Shown here piece after piece: positions 7,235-13,098 of a DNA stretch of 17,035 nt (within the stretch, counting starts at the first letter, position 1; every line of letters begins with the position of its first letter). Both the position numbers and the translations under genes were made by a program. The DNA comes from Thermoactinomycetaceae bacterium (GTDB taxonomy: Bacteria > Bacillota > Bacilli > Thermoactinomycetales > Thermoactinomycetaceae): positions 1 to 17,035 of the forward strand of contig JANWJM010000019.1 in NCBI GenBank assembly GCA_025449475.1. The letters are read 5' to 3'. The notes beneath the pieces are model-generated. The model saw only the letters and a list, made by a program, of their open reading frames with translations. It had not been told where the DNA came from and ran no database searches.

Positions 7235-7927
7235 GTGGAAACAATGTCCAAGAAGAACCGAAAAAAGATAGATATGCAGAGCCTCACTTTTATCACGATA
7301 CTATTGGTGTTTATTGGATTAGGTGGATTTGTGCTGTTTCAGTCATTCCTATCAGATTCAGGGGAAGAAAAACAAAGAGTGAATGTAGATATTCAGAATC
7401 AACCAGCAATTGGAGACGCCAATGCACCAGTCAAAGTTGTTGAGTTTGGAGATTTCAAATGTCCCAGTTGTAAAAATTTCCAAGAACTCATCTATCCGCT
7501 TCTCAAAAAAGAATACATCGATACAGGAAAAGTCCAATTGGTATTTCGTAATTTTCAATTCCTCGGAGAAGATTCGATCACTGCAGCTATGATTGGGAAG
7601 TCGATCTATACTCAAAATCCTGAAGCTTTTTGGAAATATTATGAGCTCATCTATCGTCATCAAAAAGATGAGGGTACGGTCTGGGCGACACCCGAATACA
7701 TTTTACCGCTTGTTAAAAAGAATATTCCCGAAATTGATATCAATAAGACAAGTGAAGAAGTAAAGAATAAAAAATATAAGACAGAGGTAGAAAAGGATAA
7801 TGAATATGCTCGATCTCTTCAGTTGAGTGGAGTGCCGGCTGTCTTTGTGAATGGGATGCCAATTGATAATCCATTGGATTATCGAGAATTAAAAAATGTA
7901 ATCGAGAAAGAGCTTGAGAAGAAATGA
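7235..7927 (+). CDS. bdbD: BdbD-like DsbA-family thiol-disulfide oxidoreductase
   Basis: This membrane-anchored DsbA-type oxidase introduces disulfides into exported proteins. A basic N-terminus (KKNRKK) precedes one membrane segment at about residues 18-38. The thioredoxin-fold domain follows, with the active site FKCPSCK (cysteines at about residues 76 and 79) and the cis-proline loop SGVPAVFVNG near the end, matching Bacillus BdbD. GTG 7235 is preferred because GGGAG lies 5-6 bases upstream. ATG 7244 (MSKKN) is a close alternative that leaves 227 residues. Longer upstream frames would start before the promoter. The stop overlaps the bdbC start (ATGA), so the oxidase and its membrane re-oxidant are translationally coupled. 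Confidence 0.9.
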   Translation: METMSKKNRKKIDMQSLTFITILLVFIGLGGFVLFQSFLSDSGEEKQRVNVDIQNQPAIGDANAPVKVVEFGDFKCPSCKNFQELIYPLLKKEYIDTGKVQLVFRNFQFLGEDSITAAMIGKSIYTQNPEAFWKYYELIYRHQKDEGTVWATPEYILPLVKKNIPEIDINKTSEEVKNKKYKTEVEKDNEYARSLQLSGVPAVFVNGMPIDNPLDYRELKNVIEKELEKK

Positions 7928-8340
7928 TCCGGCAATATGGAATGTATGTGGCATGGGTTATCTCATTAGTTGCTACGTTAGGAAGTCTCTATTTTAGCGA
8001 AATTCGTCATTTTGTTCCCTGTACATTGTGTTGGTATCAACGAATCATGATGTATCCACTCGTTATCTTATTAGGCATGGCTTCGTATCGAAATCAGACG
8101 ACGATTATCCCATATGTTCTGCCGCTGTCGATCATCGGAGGCTTGATTTCAGTTTGGCATTATTTACAACAAAAAGTTTCTTTTCTGGGTCAAGTCGTCC
8201 AATGCAAAGTTGGCGTTCCGTGTAATGCAAGCTATATTAACTGGTTCGGCTTTATCACCATCCCTTTTTTAGCAGGCGTTGCTTTTGTGATGATCACTGT
8301 TCTCCTGATATGGGTGCAAACAAAAGCGGAAAATAAATAA
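7924..8340 (+). CDS. bdbC: BdbC-like DsbB-family quinone-linked thiol oxidoreductase
   Basis: This four-helix membrane protein re-oxidises BdbD and passes electrons to the quinone pool. Its 138 residues are typical. The first periplasmic-side pair is CTLC at residues 33-36, followed by WYQR as in the DsbB family. The second pair is C94 and C100 in QCKVGVPC. Hydrophobic segments lie at about residues 7-24, 41-53, 62-80 and 106-130. ATG 7924 overlaps the bdbD stop by four bases. An AGCGGA/TCCGCT inverted repeat spans the stop (8325-8349), but no T run follows, so it is a doubtful terminator. Confidence 0.93.
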   Translation: MIRQYGMYVAWVISLVATLGSLYFSEIRHFVPCTLCWYQRIMMYPLVILLGMASYRNQTTIIPYVLPLSIIGGLISVWHYLQQKVSFLGQVVQCKVGVPCNASYINWFGFITIPFLAGVAFVMITVLLIWVQTKAENK

Positions 8341-8424
8341 AAATCCGCTATTGTCCAACCACGTTCTTCTTTGTTACATACATTGTACTAGAACATGTGA
8401 ATTTAGAAAAAAGGAGACCATCAA

Positions 8425-8580
8425 ATGAGTCAAATAAAAAAAGCAAGTGGAACCCCTTGGGCGGGCTTTGGTGGATTTGGGATCGGTGGAATTGTTATTG
8501 CTGTATTGGTCGTTTTGTTCTTGATTTTTATCTTCTTTTACTGGGGTGGATTTGGCTATGGGGGATATGGCTACTGGTAA
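8425..8580 (+). CDS. YjcZ-like small Gly/aromatic-rich membrane peptide, 51 residues
   Basis: ATG 8425 follows AAAAAAGGAGA (Shine-Dalgarno at 8411-8416) with a good 8-base spacer, and the frame ends at TAA 8578-8580. The N-terminus is polar (MSQIKK). A GFGGFGIGG stretch follows at about residues 14-22, one strongly hydrophobic helix at about 23-39, and a tail of Gly, Tyr, Phe and Trp (GGFGYGGYGYW). This composition resembles the YjcZ family of short proteins found in spore-forming Bacilli and often linked to sporulation. That assignment is by pattern only. A terminator begins at the stop codon. The gene is 84 bases after bdbC and probably has its own promoter, but I could not identify one with confidence. 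Confidence 0.8.
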   Translation: MSQIKKASGTPWAGFGGFGIGGIVIAVLVVLFLIFIFFYWGGFGYGGYGYW

Positions 8581-8607
8581 AAGGTAGGGCTGCATACCCT
8601 ACTTTTT
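8579..8607 (+). terminator. Intrinsic terminator after the YjcZ-like gene
   Basis: AAAAGGTAGGG (8579-8589) pairs with CCCTACTTTTT (8597-8607), with one bulged G and a 7-base loop. The T tract 8603-8607 is part of the right arm. Confidence 0.85.
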
Positions 8608-8649
8608 ACGTTTTAACAAGGTGTTTTTACATAAACAATCGGTTTTTTA

Positions 8650-8678
8650 TTGCAGTTTTAAATAAGTAGACATAAAAT
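8650..8678 (+). promoter_or_regulatory. Probable promoter of the M42 peptidase gene
   Basis: TTGCAG (8650-8655) and TAAAAT (8673-8678) are 17 bases apart, giving a start near 8685 and a leader of about 85 bases. The rest of 8608-8757 is A/T-rich and shows nothing else that I can support. Confidence 0.45.
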
Positions 8679-8769
8679 AAGAATATATTTTTGCGATAAC
8701 CAATATTTCATCTTTGCTTTTAATAGGTAGAGATCAACGAAAGGTCGCGTTGAAGAGGTGGAAGGGACG

Positions 8770-9861
8770 ATGAGGATAGAATCGGAGCGTTCGTTTCAAC
8801 GAATGTTGCAAAAGCTAACAGAAGCGCCTGGACCTTCTGGACATGAAGTGCCTGTACAAAAAGTTATGAAGCGGTTTTTAGAGCCTTGGTCAGATCAAAT
8901 AACCACGGATCGGTTAGGGAGTTTAATTGCCCGGAGGGGTTACGAAGGACCTCGCATAATGATAGCCGGTCATTTGGACGAAGTCGGATTTATGGTGACC
9001 AAAATTACGAAAGAAGGTTATGTCAAATTTCAGACATTGGGTGGTTGGTGGAGCCAGGTTTTGCCCGCTCAGAAAGTGGAGGTCATTACGCGAAAGGGAA
9101 GATATGTCGGAGTCATTGGCTCGAAACCACCACACTTGATGAATAAAGAGGAGCGCAGTAAAGGTGTATCCATTGACGACTTGTTTATAGATTTTGGTCT
9201 CGAAAGTCAAGACGAAGCGGAGAAATTAGGGATTTCACTAGGAGATCCAATTGTCCCCGTTTCTTCATTTACAACGATGAATAACCCCAATCGATGGGCA
9301 GCCAAAGCCATGGATAACCGTTTAGGTTGTGCGATTGTTGTGGAAGTGATGCGGAGACTGGCTGAGAAAGGAACCCATCCGAATCAAGTTTTTGGAGTGG
9401 GGACTGTTATGGAAGAAGTAGGTGTTCGTGGAGCTCGAACTTCAACAGCCTCCATCAAACCCGATCTAGCGCTTGTGCTCGATGTGGGAATTGCTGGCGA
9501 TACACCTGGAACCGGGGAATTACCATCAAATTGTAAATTAGGAGAAGGACCTGCATTAAGTTTATATGATGCTGGACATATTGCTCATCCAAAGTTTTCA
9601 CAATTTGCCAAAGAGATTGCGAGAGAAAAAGAAATCTCGATTCAATACGAATTTATTCAAAGAGGAGCCACGGATGCTGCAGCCATTCATATGCATGATC
9701 AAGGTGTTCCTACTTTGTCATTATGCATACCCGCTCGCTATATTCATAGCCATATTTCAGTGATCGATAAACGAGATGTCTTCAGCTGTGTGGATTGGTT
9801 AGTGTCTATGATTGAACGACTTGATGAGCAAACCGTGAGAAAATTACAATATGATTGGTAA
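8770..9861 (+). CDS. M42-family metallo-aminopeptidase (YsdC/FrvX-like)
   Basis: This is a cytosolic di-metal aminopeptidase or endoglucanase-like hydrolase of family M42, whose members form large tetrahedral assemblies and trim peptides. ATG 8770 is chosen because GAGGTGG lies about 8 bases upstream. The GTG at 8758 would overlap that site. The resulting 363 residues are normal. Metal and catalytic residues follow the family order: H68 in GHLDEVG, D182 in AMDNRLG, E215-E216 in EEVGVRG, D238 in DVGIAGD, and H326 in RYIHSH. The closest Bacillus subtilis protein would be YsdC. The family name is secure, while the true substrate cannot be read from sequence. It stands alone, followed by a long hairpin and the convergent sspI. 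Confidence 0.92.
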   Translation: MRIESERSFQRMLQKLTEAPGPSGHEVPVQKVMKRFLEPWSDQITTDRLGSLIARRGYEGPRIMIAGHLDEVGFMVTKITKEGYVKFQTLGGWWSQVLPAQKVEVITRKGRYVGVIGSKPPHLMNKEERSKGVSIDDLFIDFGLESQDEAEKLGISLGDPIVPVSSFTTMNNPNRWAAKAMDNRLGCAIVVEVMRRLAEKGTHPNQVFGVGTVMEEVGVRGARTSTASIKPDLALVLDVGIAGDTPGTGELPSNCKLGEGPALSLYDAGHIAHPKFSQFAKEIAREKEISIQYEFIQRGATDAAAIHMHDQGVPTLSLCIPARYIHSHISVIDKRDVFSCVDWLVSMIERLDEQTVRKLQYDW

Positions 9862-9864
9862 ATC

Positions 9865-9966
9865 AGGGACAGATAGTACAATTTTGTAAATCAGCGAGAA
9901 AAGGTGTAGCGAAATGCAAGACCGATATTGTCTGCGTCTTTACGAGAATGTACTATCGTCCTTTTT
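9865..9966 (+). other. Long imperfect hairpin after the M42 gene (structured 3' UTR or small RNA)
   Basis: The arm 9865-9890 pairs with 9939-9963. The core GATAGTAC/GTACTATC (9872-9879, 9950-9957) is perfect and is extended outward by GGAC/GTCC with one bulged A. It is extended inward through T-A and T-G pairs to GTAAA/TTTAC. The T run 9962-9966 ends the right arm. The 48-base loop holds a smaller GCAAGAC/GTCTGC hairpin. The wobble pairs work only for RNA made from this strand, which argues for a transcript structure. It could be the M42 terminator, though the large loop is unusual. Confidence 0.5.
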
Positions 9967-9985
9967 CATTCGTATGTTCAACGAT

Positions 9986-10219
9986 CTACGTAAAAGGTGT
10001 TGACTCTTCATTTTGATTGGCTTGATCATATAATATTTGAATCATATGTTCACGCTGATCGGGATCACTATGATTCCAAATCACTTCAAATAAAACACCT
10101 AATCCTGGCAGAAACTTTTCATCTCCCTGTTGAATCGAATCTTGAATCATATGCATCAGATCATTTTCGTTCATTCTTTTGATATTGTGAATGATTGCAC
10201 CACGAATATTAAAATGCAA
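9986..10219 (-). CDS. sspI: Small acid-soluble spore protein I (SspI)
   Basis: SspI is a minor SASP made in the forespore and stored in the spore core. The 77-residue product aligns by eye with Bacillus SspI: an N-terminal LNLR-like FNIRGAII segment, then the hallmark EKFLPGLGVLFEVIWNH at about residues 34-50. The start is TTG at 10219, because GGAGG (10233-10229 on this strand) lies 9 bases upstream and the first residues match the family start. A second identical Shine-Dalgarno-like copy and a sigma-G-like promoter lie farther upstream. It is divergent from the Ktr gene and convergent with the M42 gene. Its presence identifies the host as a spore former. Confidence 0.93.
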   Translation of the reverse strand: MHFNIRGAIIHNIKRMNENDLMHMIQDSIQQGDEKFLPGLGVLFEVIWNHSDPDQREHMIQILYDQANQNEESTPFT

Positions 10220-10224
10220 TGTGA

Positions 10225-10256
10225 TGATCCTCCTTTTCTTTTATTGTGATCCTCCT
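10225..10256 (-). repeat. Tandem copies of AGGAGGATCA upstream of sspI
   Basis: On the minus strand AGGAGGATCA occurs at 10256-10247 and again at 10234-10225, 22 bases apart. The nearer copy is the sspI Shine-Dalgarno. The farther copy has no usable start codon after it and lies almost at the predicted transcript start. It may be a small local duplication or a ribosome standby site. Confidence 0.6.
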
Positions 10257-10263
10257 ATTCATT

Positions 10264-10293
10264 TAGTAATCTACAATTTAAGAAAGATTATGC
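10264..10293 (-). promoter_or_regulatory. Sigma-G/sigma-F-like promoter of sspI
   Basis: On the minus strand GCATA (10293-10289) matches the forespore -35 consensus. ATTACTA (10270-10264), a 5-of-7 match to CATACTA, lies 18 bases downstream. Position and spacing fit a forespore-expressed SASP gene. The -10 match is imperfect. Confidence 0.55.
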
Positions 10294-10318
10294 TTGTTCT
10301 AGTGGGAGGTTTCTTCAA

Positions 10319-10984
10319 ATGAACAAACAATTCGCGGTTATTGGGATTGGCCGCTTTGGAAGTAGTGTAGCTGAAACACTGCATTCCATCGGCTGTGAGG
10401 TATTAGCGGTTGATAAAGATGCAAATCGTGTACAAGGTATTGCAGATTGGGTCACTCATGTCATCGAAGCAGATACAACCGATGAAAAGGCATTACGAGA
10501 ATTGGGGATCACGAATTTCGATGTAGTGGTTGTAGCCATTGGTGAGGATATACAAGCGAGCATTATGACAACCTTGTTATTGAAAGAGATTGGTGTGAAG
10601 AAAGTGGTCGTCAAGGCACAAAATGCTTTGCATGGGAAGGTATTGGAAAAGATTGGTGCGGACAAGGTCGTTTTTCCGGAACGGGATATGGGAGTGAAAG
10701 TGGTTCAAAACCTGATTTCACCCAGTATTCTTGATTTTCTGGATTTGTCGGATGACTATAGCATTGTGGAGATTAAAGCAGGGGCATTTTTTGCCAATCA
10801 AAGTTTACAAGAATTAGACATTCGGGCTCGCTTTGGATGTAATGTGATCGCGATTCGCAGTGGGGGAAGATTTTTTATCAGTCCTACACCTGATTTCATT
10901 ATACATGAGGGGGATATTATGGTGATGATTGGTCATAATGATGATCTACGAAGATTACAGAAAAAGGCCTATCCAGATGACTAG
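10319..10984 (+). CDS. Ktr-type potassium uptake regulatory protein (RCK/TrkA domains)
   Basis: This cytosolic ring-forming subunit gates a KtrB- or KtrD-type potassium channel in response to ATP/ADP, with c-di-AMP as a possible ligand. The 221 residues comprise an N-terminal TrkA-N/RCK Rossmann domain with GIGRFGSS at about residues 9-16 and the acidic strand end AVDKD at about 31-35. A TrkA-C domain follows from about residue 140, with VIAIRSGGRFFISPTP. It resembles both KtrA and KtrC of B. subtilis, so I give no symbol. ATG 10319 follows GGGAGG (10304-10309) with a 9-base spacer. No channel subunit is adjacent, which recalls the stand-alone KtrC. Its last 8 bases overlap the downstream methyltransferase. 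Confidence 0.9.
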   Translation: MNKQFAVIGIGRFGSSVAETLHSIGCEVLAVDKDANRVQGIADWVTHVIEADTTDEKALRELGITNFDVVVVAIGEDIQASIMTTLLLKEIGVKKVVVKAQNALHGKVLEKIGADKVVFPERDMGVKVVQNLISPSILDFLDLSDDYSIVEIKAGAFFANQSLQELDIRARFGCNVIAIRSGGRFFISPTPDFIIHEGDIMVMIGHNDDLRRLQKKAYPDD

Positions 10985-11798
10985 AAAGATTCACATCATC
11001 CAATCACCCCACAATCGTTTCGTGAAGCATTGGAAGAAATTGCGAAAATCCAAAGGAAGGAAAGAATCACAATCGTTTTTAATTGAAGGAGAGCACTTAC
11101 TACAAGAAGCAATATCCTCCAACGTGACGATTGATAAGCTAGTAGTTGAGAAAGAGAAATGGTCGCGGTTTCAGTCAAGATTTGACTTTGATCAAATCGA
11201 TTCGCCCATCTATTTGCTGCCATCTGCCTTGTTTTCTTCATTGATGGAGACAAAAACTCCCCAAGGGATTGCAGCGGCAGTGAGGTTTCCTGAATGGGAA
11301 GAACCGGAACAACTGACCGGAATGACATATGTATTGTTGGATGAAATCCAAGATCCTGGGAACTTGGGAACGATTATCCGTACAGCAGAGGCGACAAATG
11401 TTGATGCGATCTGGCTAGGGAACGGTTCCGTTGATCCTACTAATCCGAAAGTTGTGCGATCTGCAATGGGTTCATCCTTTCGTTTGTCGATCCTTTCCGG
11501 GGACTTCGGTCAATTGATCCCACATATGCAAAAAGAAGGGATTCAAGTGATCAGTACCTCTCCTCGAGCAACCAAGAATTATTTTCAGTTTCGATATGCA
11601 AAGCGGGTTGCTTTTCTGTTAGGCAATGAAGGTAGAGGGATCAATCGTGAATGGCGCAAGCTCGTCGATGATGAAGTGATGATTCCGATGTATGGACAAA
11701 CAGAGTCGTTGAATGTTTCCATCACGGCTTCGATTTTGTTGTATGAACGGCTTCGGCAGCTTTTCCTTACTTGCAAGGGCGCTCAACATTCGATATAA
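10977..11798 (+). CDS. SpoU/TrmH-family 2'-O-ribose RNA methyltransferase (YsgA-like)
   Basis: This is a SAM-dependent SPOUT methyltransferase acting on rRNA or tRNA ribose; the exact target is unknown. The chosen start ATG 10977 overlaps the Ktr gene by 8 bases, has AAGG about 9 bases upstream, and gives 273 residues beginning MTRKIHIIQSPHNRF. The N-terminal substrate-binding domain contains FLIEGEHLLQEA. The knotted catalytic domain has motif 1 in DPGNLGTIIRTAEA, motif 2 in LLGNEGRGI, and motif 3 in ESLNVSITASILLYE, all intact. It matches the gene that lies next to sspI and pheS in B. subtilis (ysgA). Its last codons contain the pheST promoter. Probably co-transcribed with the Ktr gene. Confidence 0.92.
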   Translation: MTRKIHIIQSPHNRFVKHWKKLRKSKGRKESQSFLIEGEHLLQEAISSNVTIDKLVVEKEKWSRFQSRFDFDQIDSPIYLLPSALFSSLMETKTPQGIAAAVRFPEWEEPEQLTGMTYVLLDEIQDPGNLGTIIRTAEATNVDAIWLGNGSVDPTNPKVVRSAMGSSFRLSILSGDFGQLIPHMQKEGIQVISTSPRATKNYFQFRYAKRVAFLLGNEGRGINREWRKLVDDEVMIPMYGQTESLNVSITASILLYERLRQLFLTCKGAQHSI

Positions 11799-11799
11799 T
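11771..11799 (+). promoter_or_regulatory. Sigma-A promoter of pheST, inside the end of the methyltransferase gene
   Basis: TTGCAA (11771-11776) and a perfect TATAAT (11794-11799) are 17 bases apart. The -10 overlaps the stop codon TAA 11796-11798 of the preceding gene. Transcription would start near 11806, just ahead of the T-box leader. Confidence 0.78.
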
Positions 11800-11805
11800 A
11801 AAACA

Positions 11806-12060
11806 GAAATTTTCTATATTTAATTGCGATGAAGGAGATAAGTAAGCAGTACAACCTTACAGGGAGGAAACATCATCGGCTGAAAGTGTTTCTAAGGGAT
11901 TGGCTGCCCAAATTCACTCTCGAGCAGGCCTTTGAACGGTGTGAATCTCAGTAGAAGGTACCGGTGGAACCGTTATCACTTGGAGAGTGAAAAAGCGATT
12001 TGCTTTTTAAGAAGGGTGGTACCGCGATCTCTCGTCCCTTTGGGGAGGGAGATTTTTTTT
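11806..12060 (+). promoter_or_regulatory. T-box leader, phenylalanine specifier, pheST
   Basis: The conserved T-box sequence AAGAAGGGTGGTACCGCG lies at 12009-12026, directly before the terminator. Upstream are stem I elements and TTC (11913-11915) followed by ACTCTCGAG in the specifier position, plus an AGTAGA segment near 11950. TTC is a Phe codon, which matches the downstream genes. Uncharged tRNA-Phe should favour the antiterminator and raise PheRS production. The leader start is inferred from the promoter. Confidence 0.9.
12027..12060 (+). terminator. T-box-controlled terminator before pheS
   Basis: ATCTCTCGTCCC (from 12027) pairs with GGGAGGGAGAT (to 12052), with one wobble and one bulged G, and a run of eight T follows. 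It begins one base after the T-box sequence, as expected for this switch. Confidence 0.88.
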
Positions 12061-12081
12061 CTTATGGAAGGAGCGATTTGG

Positions 12082-13083
12082 ATGCGAGATCGTTTATTAA
12101 ACCTACGCGAAGAAGCAGTTGCAGCGATGGGAGCTGTAAGTGATTTAGAGGACTTGAAGAAGTTGAAAGTAAAGTATCTTGGAAAAAAGGGAGAACTAAC
12201 AACGATATTGCGAGGGATGGGGACTCTCTCCGAAGAAGAAAGACCGGCGATCGGGCGACTCGCCAATGAAATTCGTACATATCTAGAGTCCATGATCGCC
12301 AACAAAGAAGAAGAGTTACAGGATCTGGCTTTGGAACAGAGATTGAAAGACGAAAAAATTGATGTGACGTTGCCGGGCATTCGGCGAACTCCTGGTTCTC
12401 TTCATCCTTTAATGGCGGTGATTGAACAGATCGAGGATATCTTTATCGGAATGGGCTTTGAAGTGGCAGAAGGTCCGGAGGTTGAACTGGATCTATATAA
12501 TTTTGAGATGTTGAATATCGGGAAAGATCATCCAGCGAGAGATATGCAGGATACATTCTATATTTCATCCGAAATTTTACTAAGAACGCAAACCTCTCCT
12601 GTTCAGGTACGAACTTTACAAAAGAAAGAAGGAAAAGTTCCCATACGGATGATTTGTCCTGGAAAAGTATATCGTCGTGATGATGACGATGCGACGCATT
12701 CTCATCAGTTTATGCAGATCGAGGGATTGGTTGTCGATCGACGCGTTTCAATGAGTGAACTCAATGGAACCCTTTTGGCATTTGTTGAAAAGATGTTTGG
12801 AGAAGGAACGGAGATCCGTCTTCGTCCCAGCTATTTCCCCTTTACAGAACCCAGTGTGGAAGTCGATATTTTTGACAGCGATAAGGGCTGGCTTGAAATT
12901 CTAGGTGCTGGTATGGTACATCCACGGGTCTTAGAAAAGGCAGGTTATAATCCTGAGCGATATACCGGTTTTGCATTTGGCATGGGTGTGGAAAGAATTG
13001 CTTTATTGAAATATGACATTGATGATATCCGACAATTCTACAATAATGATTTACGCTTTTTACATCAGTTTCAATCTGTCTAA
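12082..13083 (+). CDS. pheS: Phenylalanyl-tRNA synthetase alpha subunit
   Basis: PheS is the catalytic subunit of the alpha2-beta2 PheRS that charges tRNA-Phe. ATG 12082 (MRDRLLNL) follows AAGGAG (12068-12073) with an 8-base spacer and gives 333 residues, close to the usual 340. The same frame is open upstream through the T-box, but that stretch is leader RNA. The N-terminal coiled coil covers about residues 1-85. The class II core has motif 2 around MICPGKVYRRDDDDATHSHQF, with the HSHQF histidines, and motif 3 in FGMGVERIALLKYDIDD near the end. pheT follows after 15 bases. Confidence 0.96.
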   Translation: MRDRLLNLREEAVAAMGAVSDLEDLKKLKVKYLGKKGELTTILRGMGTLSEEERPAIGRLANEIRTYLESMIANKEEELQDLALEQRLKDEKIDVTLPGIRRTPGSLHPLMAVIEQIEDIFIGMGFEVAEGPEVELDLYNFEMLNIGKDHPARDMQDTFYISSEILLRTQTSPVQVRTLQKKEGKVPIRMICPGKVYRRDDDDATHSHQFMQIEGLVVDRRVSMSELNGTLLAFVEKMFGEGTEIRLRPSYFPFTEPSVEVDIFDSDKGWLEILGAGMVHPRVLEKAGYNPERYTGFAFGMGVERIALLKYDIDDIRQFYNNDLRFLHQFQSV

Positions 13084-13098
13084 AGAGGTGGCGAAGCA

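Noticed and set aside
8377..8387. Sporulation-sigma -10-like CATA/CATTGTA before the YjcZ-like gene
   Set aside because: No matching -35 at a proper distance on either reading.
11932..12081. Open frame joined to pheS upstream through the T-box leader
   Set aside because: The stretch is leader RNA with the T-box and terminator. ATG 12082 has the proper Shine-Dalgarno and family-length product.
11976..12380. 134-codon minus-strand ORF over the pheS leader and start
   Set aside because: Antisense to a T-box and a conserved gene, with no start signals.
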